From the NCBI GenBank assembly GCA_024734495.1, contig JALMQS010000055.1, forward strand, positions 6,877,386 through 6,941,385: 64,000 nucleotides of DNA. Direction: 5' to 3'. Positions 55,072 through 64,000 of the stretch are shown here, piece after piece (position 1 is the first letter of the stretch; each line of letters starts with the position of its first letter). This DNA comes from Forficula auricularia. Lineage: Eukaryota > Arthropoda > Insecta > Dermaptera > Forficulidae. Under the pieces are notes generated by a model. The model searched no databases. It was given only the letters and a program-made list of their open reading frames with translations, and had not been told where the DNA came from. The translations under genes and the position numbers were made by a program.

Positions 55072-55643
55072 CAAGATGATGCAGTTCCTATGGATCCCGA
55101 AAGAACCTTGCTTTACCGAAGAGTGGGAAAAATTCATCAAGGGTATAGGTATAGGTATAGGTATCTGCGAGGGGTGAACCGCGATTGGAATTAGGTGTAC
55201 ACGTCTTTGGAATTATATGGAATTATTTTGGAATTCATTAGATAATGCCCCTTCATCTATTGTCTTCTACTTGGAAATGAAAGTAGAATTGAAAGTGGGT
55301 GTGTACACGATATTAGGTGGCGGATCACCCCTCGGGTATCTGTATACCAAGTTTGGAGATTATAAGCGAATGGAGGGAGTTCCTGTCCCTTGAAGTCATA
55401 GGAACAAACGTATTGGCAAAAGAAGTGGTCCGGCACTTCTCCAATTTAAACGTGAAGGGAAAAATCGCCTGGGCCGGAATAATAAGCCAATTTTCTGCGA
55501 ATTTCACCGCAGAGGAAATGTGTTCTATTGTAATCGTGCATGAAAAAATGTTTTTTTTTCGAAATATCTCAAAAACGGCTGAAGCTATTTTGATTAAAAG
55601 AATTGAGCGAAACCATGGCATTTGGTCTATAAAATATCCCTAA
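55072..55643 (+). pseudogene. unrecognised ORF interrupted by a MITE
   Basis: An open frame starts ATGATGCAGTTC and reads MQFLWIPKEPCFTEEWEKF and a (GI)n stretch. It is then broken by the MITE at 55168-55334. Removing the MITE and one 8-bp duplication restores the same frame into PSLEIISEWREF and LAKEVVRHFSNLNVKGKIAW, to the stop at 55643. Total about 135 codons. The last part (from FFFRNISKTAEA) overlaps a dispersed repeat also at 47905. I do not recognise the family; it may be a captured or transposon-borne gene fragment. Confidence 0.4.
55168..55334. mobile_element. MITE, GAGGGGTGAACCGCG family, copy 3
   Basis: Ends CGAGGGGTGAACCGCG and GCGGATCACCCCTCG, flanked by perfect GGTATCTG duplications (55160-55167 and 55335-55342). 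Confidence 0.9.
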
Positions 55644-55829
55644 TAAGTGAACATCGAAAAAATTATATTTTTCGAGATAATAGGTGTTTTGTCAAAATGC
55701 CTGTTAGTCTGTTAGTCTGTGCGTTACCAAATTTTTGTGGACGAGCTAGCTCAAAAACTAGTGTGAATATCAAAACCAAATTTCACAAGTAGTTTTTGGT
55801 GCATATCGATCCAAAATTAAGGGGGGTTA

Positions 55830-56062
55830 AAAATTAAAAATCTAGGCTATTTGAGCAAACTCAACCAAATTTTATATACCTACATGTATATATGGTAATC
55901 CGTGGGCCCCCAGAAGTCTAAAAATGCAAAAACTAACCGTCCAAAATGGGGGGGGGGTGCAGGGTCAGAAAATAAAAATCTAGGCCCTTGTACCAAACTA
56001 AACCAAATTTTGTATACATAATCAGTGGGCTCCCAGAAGGCTAAAAATGCAAAAACTAACCC
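55830..56062 (+). repeat. two-copy tandem repeat, about 115 bp
   Basis: Two direct units share AAAAATCTAGGC, CTCAACCAAATTTT-like text, CCCAGAAG(T/G)CTAAAAATG and GCAAAAACTAACC. The preceding 55660-55830 (CTGTTAGTCTGTGCGTTACC, GAGCTAGCTC) belongs to the same dispersed repeat. Confidence 0.6.
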
Positions 56063-56937
56063 CCTCTAAATGATTATAAATAATTTTATTAAATATTAAA
56101 TATAAGAGAGGGGCCAAATTGTATGATAAAGTCAAGTAGATGGTCACATCAGAACATGTCAGTTTATTCTATAAAATATACAAGTGTTCAAGAATAGTTT
56201 CTCTTTTCTAGTTCTTACAAAATTATTGTAGCTACTTGACAAATTTCAAATGAACATTATAAAACAATAAATTAAAACACTATATAATATTGATTTGCCT
56301 CCATTTATTCGCTACACCTGTTTCAAACCTAGCTACCTTGATTTTTTCCTGACATCGGCCATGATACTTCTCACAATAAATTTGTGGTTAATTAACGCGC
56401 TATTTATTATTTTTGTCTTACGGTTACGAGATTAAAAATGTTTAGATCTACTCACCACTGTTACTGTTATCGAGTTTCCTAAGTTAAGGCCCTGACAATT
56501 TACCAGCCAAGCAACTGTAAAGCTAAGCAAGGGATTAATTAAGTAAAATTTTCCATCATAATAAAAGTAAATACTTAAGTCCTCAATCAAGAGTCGCGCC
56601 GGCATATTTGAAGAAGGCTGTTCTTGTTAATGGTGGTGCCATCTTTTAAATGCCTGAATTATTAAATTTGACAATTGAAAAGTAATAATATTTTATTAAA
56701 GGTAATTTTAGTATAATATATCTGTATCTGTATTCTTCTTCTTCAATCTGTTCTATCGAAATTTCTTCATATTTTAATTATTCCATCATCTTCATCACTA
56801 ATTTCCATTCTTGTTTCTTTTTTTCAAGTGTCAAAATTTATCTTCTATATCTGATTCATTGATAAAATTTAAGTACTTTCTAAATGTAATAAAGTTTATT
56901 TTATTCTGAATGCAATTTTCTAATCATTTTGCCAACT
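56063..56937. other. upstream region of Atf-2 coding part
   Basis: No clear promoter motif. On the minus strand, 56740-56810 encodes short acidic runs (EISDEDDG, IEQIEEEEY) in two frames; this may be the end of another gene or chance. Confidence 0.25.
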
Positions 56938-56988
56938 ATGGTTGAGGACGCTAAACCCTTTGCCTGTTCAGTTCCAGGCTGCAATCGG
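56938..56988 (+). CDS. Atf-2: Atf-2 exon 1
   Basis: Seventeen codons: MVEDAKPFACSVPGCNR, donor CGG|GTATTT. Start chosen by analogy with the short ATF2 N-terminus before the finger. Confidence 0.82.
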
Positions 56989-59900
56989 GTATTTATTTCC
57001 TAGTGTCTCAGTCTTCATTTGAAAGTAATCTTATATTCAAGGTTTCATATATCACTTCCTTGTTTTCTAGCAATTCACAGTTGAAGATCATCTTACCGTT
57101 CATAAACAAAAACATAGTATGCTTCTCAATTTGAATGGGGCTAAAAATGCAGATGTTGGTGAGAATATATTTTTTTTTAATTCTATTATTATTTAATTTA
57201 TTTAGTTATCAAAGACTTTCTAAAGAAATATCGCTATAAATGTTTTTATTCTACTGTTTTTTTTTTTATTTTTCTGGATGGAATCGTGTAGTAGGATTTT
57301 ACTTCCATAAAGCTCCAGGGTTGGATCAGATATCTCTGCCCCCTTTTATGAAAAAAAATATTATTAATTTAAAGTTTTTAATTTTATTTATTTTCTTAGA
57401 AAGACGGACAGGTAAGCGAAATAAGTAAGTTATAATGAAAGGCAGTCCATAAATTATTTAGATTTTATTCACTTTCCGACGTTTCGGAGACTTTTTCTCT
57501 CCTTCTTCAGGGTATTGAATAAAATTAAAAACGTCGGAAATTGAATAAAATTTAAATAATTTATGGACTGCCTTTCATTATAACTTACTTAGTTGAAAGC
57601 GAGGGTGAACCTCGACCTAATATCGTGTACACCTACTTCCACTTCTATTTCCAAGTAGAAGACAATAGATGAAGGTGCATTATCTAATGAATTCCAAAAT
57701 AATTCTTCATAATTCCAGAGACGTGTACATCTAATTACAATCACGGTTCACCCCTCGGTTGAAAGTAATGGAAGACAGCCCAGGGGTATTGAGGAAAGAA
57801 AAATTAACACATATCCAAATAAAGTGTAATTTATTGGGTTAATAAAAAATTAATTTACTTATCAAAGACTTTCTAAAGAAATACCGCTATAAATGTTTTT
57901 ATTCAACTTGATTCCTCTGTTTTTTTTATTTTTCTGGATAGAATCGGGTAGTAGAATTTTACTTCCATAAAGCCGCCAGGGTTGGATCAGATAACTATGC
58001 CTAGGGTTGCCACTTGTACTATATTATATAGTATCTTACTATATTTTAGCCAATTGTACTATATATTATAGAAAAATAATATAGTACGAAATGTACTATA
58101 TTTTGTCAAATGCTTTTCAAAAGCACAGATGCATGTTTAACCGAGAGGTGAACCGCGACCTAATATCGTGTACACCTACTTCCACTTCGACTTTCATTTC
58201 CAAGTAGAAGAAAATATAATACAATAGATTATCTAATCAATTCCAAAGACGGTGTACACCTAATTCCAATCGCGGTTCACCCCTCGTGTTTAACTAATAC
58301 ATTTAAAATTATTAGCATTTTTCTCTCCATTCCTGCAACTTCTTCTTTTACAAAAATAATTTTTTCCGTCATGAACGTGAAATGGCGAAAATAAAAAAAT
58401 AAAGAATCTATTAATTTAATTAAAAATGAATTGTTAATTTATTTTAATATGGATCTAAATTGTTTGGATTCCTATGATTATTTTAAAAATAATAGAACTT
58501 TGCTGGCCAAAGCAATAAGTAATAATAAATACGCAAGGAAAATGAAATAAAAATAAAAAATGAAAAATAAATATGTACTATTTTTTTCCATAAATTTTCC
58601 AAAAGTACTAAATTTTTAAAACTTAAAAAAAATTACTATTTTTCTTCAAAAAAAAGTGGCAACCCCAGCTCTGCCCCCTTTTTATTAAAAAACATATTAT
58701 ATTTTAAATTCTGGACACAAATGGCCGGAAAACGATCCTACTCAGGCCATGTCTCGGCCCTTCATGCAGAAAACCACCCTTTCTGATTTTATTTGGTGAG
58801 CCCTGCCCCTCCTTCAGAGGTCGAGGCCCGGGGCTCATCCCCTATCCCTACCTACCTCTTTCGACACCGCTGCATTTGGCCATTCAATATTTCATAGATT
58901 CCAAAAATTAATTAAGAAAAATATAATGTTAAACATACACAAGAAATGGCTTACAAGAGGGTTTTGTAATTCTTTTTCAGTACCCAAAAAATGTCCGTAC
59001 TAACAACTAAAAATAAAAGCTTTAAAACTTAATTAAATTAAATACACATACTTTTTTAGTTATGCTAGTAAAAAAAAATTTCTTAAGAACAATTCATTTT
59101 CTAGTTTTTATTAAGTTTTGAAATTAAAATGTCCTTTTTAAAAAGTTTATTTTAATATATATATATTTTTAGTACCAAGTACCTACATTTTGGCAAATTT
59201 ATTTTTGGAGTATATATTATTACTGCTGGACAACTGCGAGCTGTAACTCGAGATTACATACAAACCTGCCCTCTAAAAATTTAAAGCCCCAATGGAAATA
59301 CAATTTTACAATATAATTACAATACAATATATAACTATAACATTACAAAAACCTACATGTTTTACAGATCTAAATGTGATAAATTATTTCTCTTATATTG
59401 ACATAGTATAATTATACTTCTCATATCATTAGCTAATTCATTATAATATTTCATTAACATATTTTACTTTGGTAAACTGGAAAATTCGTTATTCAATTTT
59501 CTTTATAAATTATAATGTTCAACTTTCTATTTTTAGAGCAGTTTATGTATAGAGTCATTTTTTAAAAAACATTTTTTTTATTGCTACTGAAATCTTTCTT
59601 TCCAAATTGAATTGAATTTTTTTTTAATCCTCCTTATTTCATTCAACGCACAATTAAATATTAATTATTATTATTATAGCTGATCAAACGCCAACACCAA
59701 CAAGATTTATAAAAACATGTGAAGAAGTGGGATTATTTCAAGATCTTCAGAATCCTTTTGAAGAAACTTTTAGAAAAGCAGCTGAAGCTGCCAAAACCGG
59801 AACAACTTTATCAGAATGCGGACTTGGAATACCTTCTTTATCAAATTGTGATGATACTTTGCACACACCACATATTTTTCCTACAGAAGACCCTCTACCT

Positions 59901-62900
59901 CTTATAAAAAAACAAAGGTATTACTTTTTTTTAATAAAATTCTCTAAATTTTATTATCAATCTTTAATCTTATTATATTAATCTTTAATCTTATTATATA
60001 AAAAATATTTGAATAATGATATGATTTAATCCATGCCTTAAATTACATTTAAAATCTTGAAATATAAACCTTTTTCGATGGGCGATTTAATGTAGACTTT
60101 CCTCACTAGCTACCCACTAAGTATCTGTTGTACTTAAAAAATTGTTATTAGGTTTTTGAGAAAAGTGCAAAAAACTAAAATGTAATTAAGTCAAGTCATT
60201 TCTCCGATTTGAACCAAAAACTTGCGATATTCTTTCTAGTCCATACTTATCCAGCTTAAGTTTCAAATTATGTTGCTCTGTAACTTATCGTTGTTAAAAT
60301 CAGGAAAGATCGGGGATGTATTCAAATAGGCAGTACAAAACAATACATTTTTATGCACTTTTTGGCCTCTGAAAACCATTTTTTTCCCTAAATTTAATTT
60401 TTATATTTCAAGGCTATTTTTTACTTTCTCCTAGAATTGATAAAGTAAAAGTAAATTTTATTGTCTTCAACCTCAAAGTGTGAAGATTAATGCTTTACAT
60501 GCACTTATTTAAATTTTAAATGCAAGTAATAAACATGGTACTAAGCCCGGCTGATGACCTTAGGAGCAGTCCCCACTAGAGTTATCCCTATAGAAAACGC
60601 TTTAAATTATTAACAGCTTTATTTTTAAAATTTTTTCAATTAGGATACCACCATAAACTAAATAATACTTTTTATTTCATCTTAGAATTAAAAATTTTAT
60701 ATAAAGGGATTTTACGAGAATTTACTTGCCAGGGTAAGCGGATATTAGACTTTTTAACAAAGAAGATTCAAATCTTTCTTTATGTGGAAATATTTATTTT
60801 GGCCAACCATGGCAAGTAAACTATCCTCAAATCCATTTATATTAAATTAAACTTGCCTAGTTTCCTTAATAACTGTAAAAATGTTATGTTTAATTTCGTT
60901 TTTGACTCACCTTTTTTTACTTACCACTGATTAGTCTTATTATTATATTATATTCTAGATTATATCGTGATCCGGAACCTTCCAGTACAACAGCGGATTT
61001 TATTCGACAAGAAAGTACAGAGACGACCACCCCACCACAAATTGTTTTAACAACACCATCTACCCAAGACATAAATAATATGCCAGTATTAATCAAATTG
61101 ACTAATGGAAAATTTTTTTCTGAAACCACCGATAAAGTTAGAATTCATTTTTTTTAACTAATGACATTTTTAGATAAAATTAAAAAAAAAAATGGTATTA
61201 GCAAAATTATTTTGGAGAAAGGTTCGAAATGTTGCTTTTAAATTAATTGTTGTTTTTATTTTTTTCCGAAGTCCAAGTCCATTTAAGATTATATTAAATC
61301 AGCAGTGGGCAACTGCCGGCCCATTACCATGTTAAATCCGGCCCGCAGAATAAATGAAAATATTATTTATATTTAAGTATGTTTCACAGCAGTTTGACGT
61401 GTTAAAATGCGTGGAAGCAAGGAAATTCATTTAACCGTTCTGTAATTAATATAAATTTAATTTTTTACAGCATGAATCAATTAAAAATAAGAAAAATTGA
61501 TAGCGAAGACCGCATTTTTAATGATAATTGTACCTTCAAATATTGCAAATATACAAAATAAAACCATATGTTTGGTCTGTAACGAAACTATTGCAGTTTT
61601 TAAAGAATATAATTTAAAAATACATTTTTCAACAAAACATTTCAACCAATACAAGCCATTTTTACCAGAACAAATGAAAATTGAAGCAGAAAAATTAAAA
61701 AATGGTTCAAGTAAAACAACAAAATACTTTCATAAGCCTGTCAAATACAGATAAAGCTTTGACAAAAAAGCTAGTTACATGTTACATTATTACACATAAA
61801 GTTGCAAAACAATGCAAACTATTTTCTGACGGATAATTTTTTAAGGAATGTTTGTTAGATATTGCTGAATTATTAATTTCTGATAAAAAAACGTCATTTG
61901 AAAAAATTAGCCTCACACGAAGAACTCTTGTGAGACGTATTGCTGATATTTCAAATAATTTATGTGATCAATTAAAATTAAATTATTATTTTTATTTTTT
62001 AACATGTTAATAATTTGGATATTTTTAAAATAATGAATTTTTGTTAAACCATTCATTCTGTGCTGGCCCGCGTCGTGATATGAAAATTGAAATTGGCTCG
62101 TTGATAAAAGAAGTTGCCCACCCCTGCATTAAATGATGAGATTAATGTCTAATTTTTTTGATTATATACTCATAAATTCGCAGGAATTTGAACTTTGAGT
62201 AAAACTCAAAAGCAAAATTAATTCAATTGCCACATTTCTCCTTTATTCAAGTTCTTAAATTACTTGTTTCTCTATAATATATTAAATATAAATTATAAAT
62301 TTTTTTTTCAAAATTTGTTAAAATTAATAAGTAGTAATTAAGTACATTTCATATAAGAATAAGAATGATTATAGATAAATTTATTTATTTGTTTTAGATT
62401 AATAAAGTCTGCACAATTACTCCTGATTCTTCGACAGCCACGTTAATTGAACCCAAACCGCTGGATCGACTTTCTCTAGCAAAACAAGTAATAATTTATT
62501 AAATATTTTTATTATTATTTTGTTCAAGTCTCAAATTTTAGAGAGTTATATTTTTGAGTTCTTTGAAATTCAAAGAATAGGCTTTCGCAAAAAGTGCCAT
62601 TAAAACGTTAAAAAAAGTTTCCTTTCATTATAATTTATACAAATTATTCTTATATTTAATATAATAATATATATATTTAATATTTAGTTATTAATTTTAT
62701 TTTATTCATGAATTTTTTTAACAATAAAGATGCAAAAAAGTTACGGGATCGATGGAAACGGGAAGAGAGTTTCAATCTCTAACAAAGTCATTTGGCAAAT
62801 TTCTTTATTCAATTTTTATCTAATTTGACCGTGGGGTGTTGAATGTTTGAAAATAGTGTTCCGTGAAAATGAGCCTATGAGAAGGATATCGACTTAATCT

Positions 62901-63786
62901 CATTAGAACAAACGGGAAGAGAGTTTCAATCTTTAAAAATCATAGGGATAAACAAGTTGGCAAATTTGTTTATTCAATTTTTATCTAATTTGACCTTGGG
63001 GTGTTGAATCTTTGAAAATAGTGTTCCGTGAAAATGAGGCTATCAGAGGGATATCGACTTAATCTCATTAGAACAAACGGGAAGAGAGTTTCAATCTCTA
63101 AAAGTCATAGGGATAAACGAGTTGGCAAAATTGTTTATTCAATTTTGATCTAATTTGACCTTGGGGTGTTGAATGTTTGAAAATAGTGTTCTGTGAAAAT
63201 GAGGCTATCAGAGGGATATCGACTTAATCTCATTAGAACAAATTTGGAAAAGGGCGGATTCTACGACGATTCTACGAGAGGCCAAAGAAAGTGAACTACA
63301 TCATCCGGATCTCTTATTAATTTTATTGCTTGCTCCTGAATTGCATCCAGGGTAGCATGAGAATGGAGGCTCCTCTTCAGAAAGGACCTAATTTGAGACT
63401 TATATACTGTTAGAAGTTAAATAGGTGTAAAATAGATCCTCACCCTGAATAAAAACCCAAGCTTACAGCTTACAAGCGGCATATTTTGATACACAGGTAA
63501 TGGATTACAACGGTTTTACATAGGTCGAAGGAGCGCTTTGGTTTTCAATTTTGTTAGATATTTTTCTAAATTTAATATCTAATTTTTATTTAATGTTGAT
63601 TTTTTTTTAGAAATTAAAAGAAACTTTAACACGTCAAGCAAATGGAGAAACACGTATTTTAGTACGGACTGCGCTGTCAATAAATCAATCATCATCTACT
63701 TCAGAAAATTTAACAAAAGACAAAAGCCCCACAAATGAAGAAGAATCAAATGAGCCATTAAAAAAGTATCGTTTGGAGCGTAATAG
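56938..63786 (+). CDS. Atf-2: Atf-2 (ATF2/ATF7/CREB5-type bZIP factor), 5' six exons, partial
   Basis: Exons 56938-56988, 57072-57159, 59680-59917, 60959-61136, 62398-62487 and 63611-63786 join in one frame (junction phases 0, 1, 2, 0, 0, 2), giving 273 residues before the window ends. Residues 1-32 form the N-terminal C2H2 finger typical of ATF2 (C10, C15, H28, H32). Residues 47-62 contain ADQTPTPTRF, the transactivation segment whose TPTP threonines are p38/JNK targets in mammals, then EEVGLF. The middle is Ser/Thr/Pro-rich, with MPVLIKLTNG resembling the PVLL-type segment of ATF2. Exon 6 ends KKYRLERNR, the start of the bZIP basic region; the remainder lies beyond 64000. The protein should be a stress-responsive nuclear DNA-binding factor. 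Introns hold a family B foldback, MITEs, hAT elements and a satellite. Confidence 0.9.
57072..57159 (+). CDS. Atf-2: Atf-2 exon 2
   Basis: Acceptor TTTTCTAG|CAATTC; completes the finger with EDHLTVHKQKH; donor GTTG|GTGAGA. An 83-base intron separates it from exon 1. Confidence 0.87.
57202..57370 (+). repeat. intronic duplication, copy 1
   Basis: ATCAAAGACTTTCTAAAGAAA, CGCTATAAATGTTTTTATTC, TTACTTCCATAAAG and GGGTTGGATCAGATA recur in order at 57855-58001 and 58668-58700. Part of Atf-2 intron 2 was tandemly duplicated before later insertions. Confidence 0.8.
57378..57596. repeat. hammerhead foldback, family B copy 3
   Basis: Outer TTCTTAGAAAGACGGACAGG, arms AAGTTATAATGAAAGGCAG / CTGCCTTTCATTATAACTT. 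The right arm lacks the 5' half of its ribozyme. Lies in Atf-2 intron 2. Confidence 0.85.
57463..57525 (-). ncRNA. hammerhead ribozyme, family B, antisense to Atf-2
   Basis: CUGAAGA (57510-57504), stem II GGAGA/UCUCC, GAAACGUC (57485-57478), GG pairing with CC before the core, then an A-rich internal loop and distal stem I (weaker here than UUCAAU/AUUGAA of the family). Best core of the three family B minus-strand copies. Confidence 0.78.
57600..57757. mobile_element. MITE, GAGGGGTGAACCGCG family, copy 4
   Basis: Flanked by perfect GTTGAAAG duplications (57592-57599 and 57758-57765); ends CGAGGGTGAACCTCG and CACGGTTCACCCCTCG. Confidence 0.88.
57758..57836 (+). repeat. half copy of the 4102-4607 foldback family
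   Basis: GTAATGGAAGACAGCCCAGG, TTAACACATATCCAAATAAA and GTGTAATTTATTGG match the left arm of 4102-4607. Truncated before the ribozyme. Confidence 0.75.
57855..58001 (+). repeat. intronic duplication, copy 2 (left part)
   Basis: Second copy of 57202-57370, interrupted at 58002 by a hAT-like element; the right part resumes at 58668 with CTCTGCCCCCTTTTTATTA. Confidence 0.8.
58002..58667. mobile_element. hAT-type non-autonomous element
   Basis: Ends TAGGGTTGCCACTTGTAC and AAAAAGTGGCAACCCCA; flanks ACTATGCC / GCTCTGCC are an aged 8-bp duplication (6 of 8). Rich in ATAGTAC repeats at the left end. Holds a nested MITE. Confidence 0.8.
58142..58286. mobile_element. MITE, GAGGGGTGAACCGCG family, copy 5
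   Basis: Perfect TGTTTAAC duplications (58134-58141 and 58287-58294); ends CGAGAGGTGAACCGCG and CGCGGTTCACCCCTCG. Nested inside the 58002-58667 element. Confidence 0.92.
58676..59679. other. Atf-2 intron 2, remaining part
   Basis: AT-rich with a GC-richer patch at 58720-58870; no repeat or RNA recognised. Confidence 0.3.
59680..59917 (+). CDS. Atf-2: Atf-2 exon 3 (transactivation segment)
   Basis: Acceptor TTATTATAG|CTGATC, donor CAAAG|GTATTA. Encodes ADQTPTPTRF, CEEVGLFQDL, NPFEETFRKA and a Thr/Ser/Pro-rich end. This is the strongest single match to ATF2 in the window. Confidence 0.92.
59918..60958. other. Atf-2 intron 3
   Basis: No repeats or structures recognised. The minus frame at 60917-61129 is a shadow of exon 4. 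Confidence 0.35.
60959..61136 (+). CDS. Atf-2: Atf-2 exon 4
   Basis: Acceptor ATTCTAG|ATTATA; Ser/Thr/Pro-rich, with STTADFIRQES and NMPVLIKLTNGKFF. The donor AAA|GTTAGA is weak, so the 3' border is the least certain. Confidence 0.78.
61300..62126 (+). mobile_element. internally deleted hAT transposon in Atf-2 intron 4
   Basis: Ends CAGCAGTGGGCAACTGCCGG and GAAGTTGCCCACCCCTG; flanks TATTAAAT / CATTAAAT form an 8-bp duplication with one mismatch. Encodes remnants of a hAT transposase: a BED-like CLVCNE...H...H finger, then a shifted segment FKECLLDIAELL and ISLTRRTLVRRIADI. This is the pattern of transposases related to vertebrate ZBED/GTF2IRD2-type genes. The catalytic and dimerisation parts are missing. 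Confidence 0.85.
61470..61980 (+). pseudogene. hAT transposase remnant
   Basis: The zinc-finger part is open to a stop at 61754; the following helical part continues after frameshifts to about 61980. Cysteines in ICLVCNE and histidines in KIHFSTKHF suit a BED/C2H2-like finger. Non-functional. Confidence 0.7.
62398..62487 (+). CDS. Atf-2: Atf-2 exon 5
   Basis: Thirty codons between GTTTTAG|ATTAAT and CAA|GTAATA, with KPLDRLSLAKQ at the end. Confidence 0.8.
62757..63243 (+). repeat. tandem satellite, three units of about 165 bp
   Basis: Units start at the GGGAAGAGAGTTTCAATCT word at 62759, 62913 and 63078 and end after ATCTCATTAGAACAAA at 63243. Unit 1 is 154 bases because of an 11-base deletion around AGGGATAAACGAG; the others are 165-166. 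Identity between units is high. Lies in Atf-2 intron 5; a fragment lies at 764-845. Confidence 0.9.
63244..63610. other. end of Atf-2 intron 5
   Basis: GC-richer than average for the intron (63250-63380) and possibly the edge of the repeat that carried the satellite; nothing coding recognised. Confidence 0.3.
63611..63786 (+). CDS. Atf-2: Atf-2 exon 6 (start of bZIP)
   Basis: Acceptor TTTTTTTTAG|AAATTA; begins KLKETLTRQANGE, continues Ser/Glu-rich and ends YRLERNR|GTATTT, matching the ATF2 bZIP entry (LERNR before the Ala-rich basic motif). Confidence 0.88.
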
Positions 63787-64000
63787 GTATTTATCAATTA
63801 GGCTAATTTATTTCTGAATTTTGGAAAATCATTAGGATGTCTTCTACTGAATTTGATTGTTATGAATAATTTTGATTAAATTTCCGAATGGTTGAAAATT
63901 TTTAAAGTTCCAAACAATCACTAATTTCTATTTCAACTTGATTCTTTGACAGTGAATTTTAATTTAGAATCGCTTGACCGCGACAATTTTTATATTCATT

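Noticed and set aside
55317..55643. Stand-alone gene beginning inside the MITE
   Set aside because: The first codons come from the MITE end; the real frame continues upstream of the insertion.
62757..63243. TAGGGATAA resembling a homing endonuclease target
   Set aside because: Only nine bases match, the rest differs, and the word is part of a satellite unit.

Overview
The window is AT-rich insect nuclear DNA. The evidence is spliced eukaryotic genes, a ZAD zinc-finger gene (an arthropod-specific family), a quiver/sleepless orthologue, an ATF-2 orthologue, and many insect-type transposons (Penelope-like, Tc1, hAT, MITEs and tRNA-derived SINEs). I cannot fix the order from sequence alone.

Three host genes can be reconstructed by splicing. 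(1) A ZAD-C2H2 transcription factor lies on the minus strand at 6171 to 2743, with three exons and about 522 residues. (2) quiver (qvr/sleepless), a GPI-anchored Ly6-type regulator of Shaker potassium channels, lies on the minus strand at 33701 to 24840, with three exons and 162 residues; its two long introns are full of repeats. (3) The 5' part of Atf-2 lies on the plus strand at 56938 to 63786. Six exons run from the N-terminal zinc finger and TPTP phosphorylation motif to the first residues of the bZIP basic region, and the gene continues past the right edge.

Almost everything else is repetitive. Two Penelope-like element copies (9850-11030 minus; 44120-46530 plus) keep the GIY-YIG endonuclease region and a 3' hammerhead ribozyme. 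The second copy is split by a 1600-bp Tc1 element (44401-46000) that has a TA target duplication, long inverted repeats and a short intron in its transposase gene. hAT-type elements and MITEs with 8-bp target duplications lie at 7388-8533, 13245-13558, 47326-47484, 51452-51801, 55168-55334, 57600-57757, 58002-58667 (with a nested MITE) and 61300-62126. SINEs with pol III boxes occur at 24184, 26283, 43580 and around 30951-31712, and a tRNA-like core sits inside an inverted repeat at 51195. Two LINE 3' fragments lie at 40059 and 42053. A three-copy tandem satellite fills part of Atf-2 intron 5.

The most striking pattern is a set of short inverted-repeat (foldback) elements. Each arm carries a hammerhead ribozyme core: CUGANGA, a perfect stem II, then GAAA followed by ACGU or another palindromic stem III. 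I count about a dozen loci with a complete or nearly complete core, in at least six sequence families unrelated outside the ribozyme, plus several decayed ones. Hammerheads are known from Penelope-like elements and retrozymes. The unusual points here are the density, the head-to-head arrangement, the family diversity, and the placement inside introns of qvr, the ZAD gene and Atf-2.
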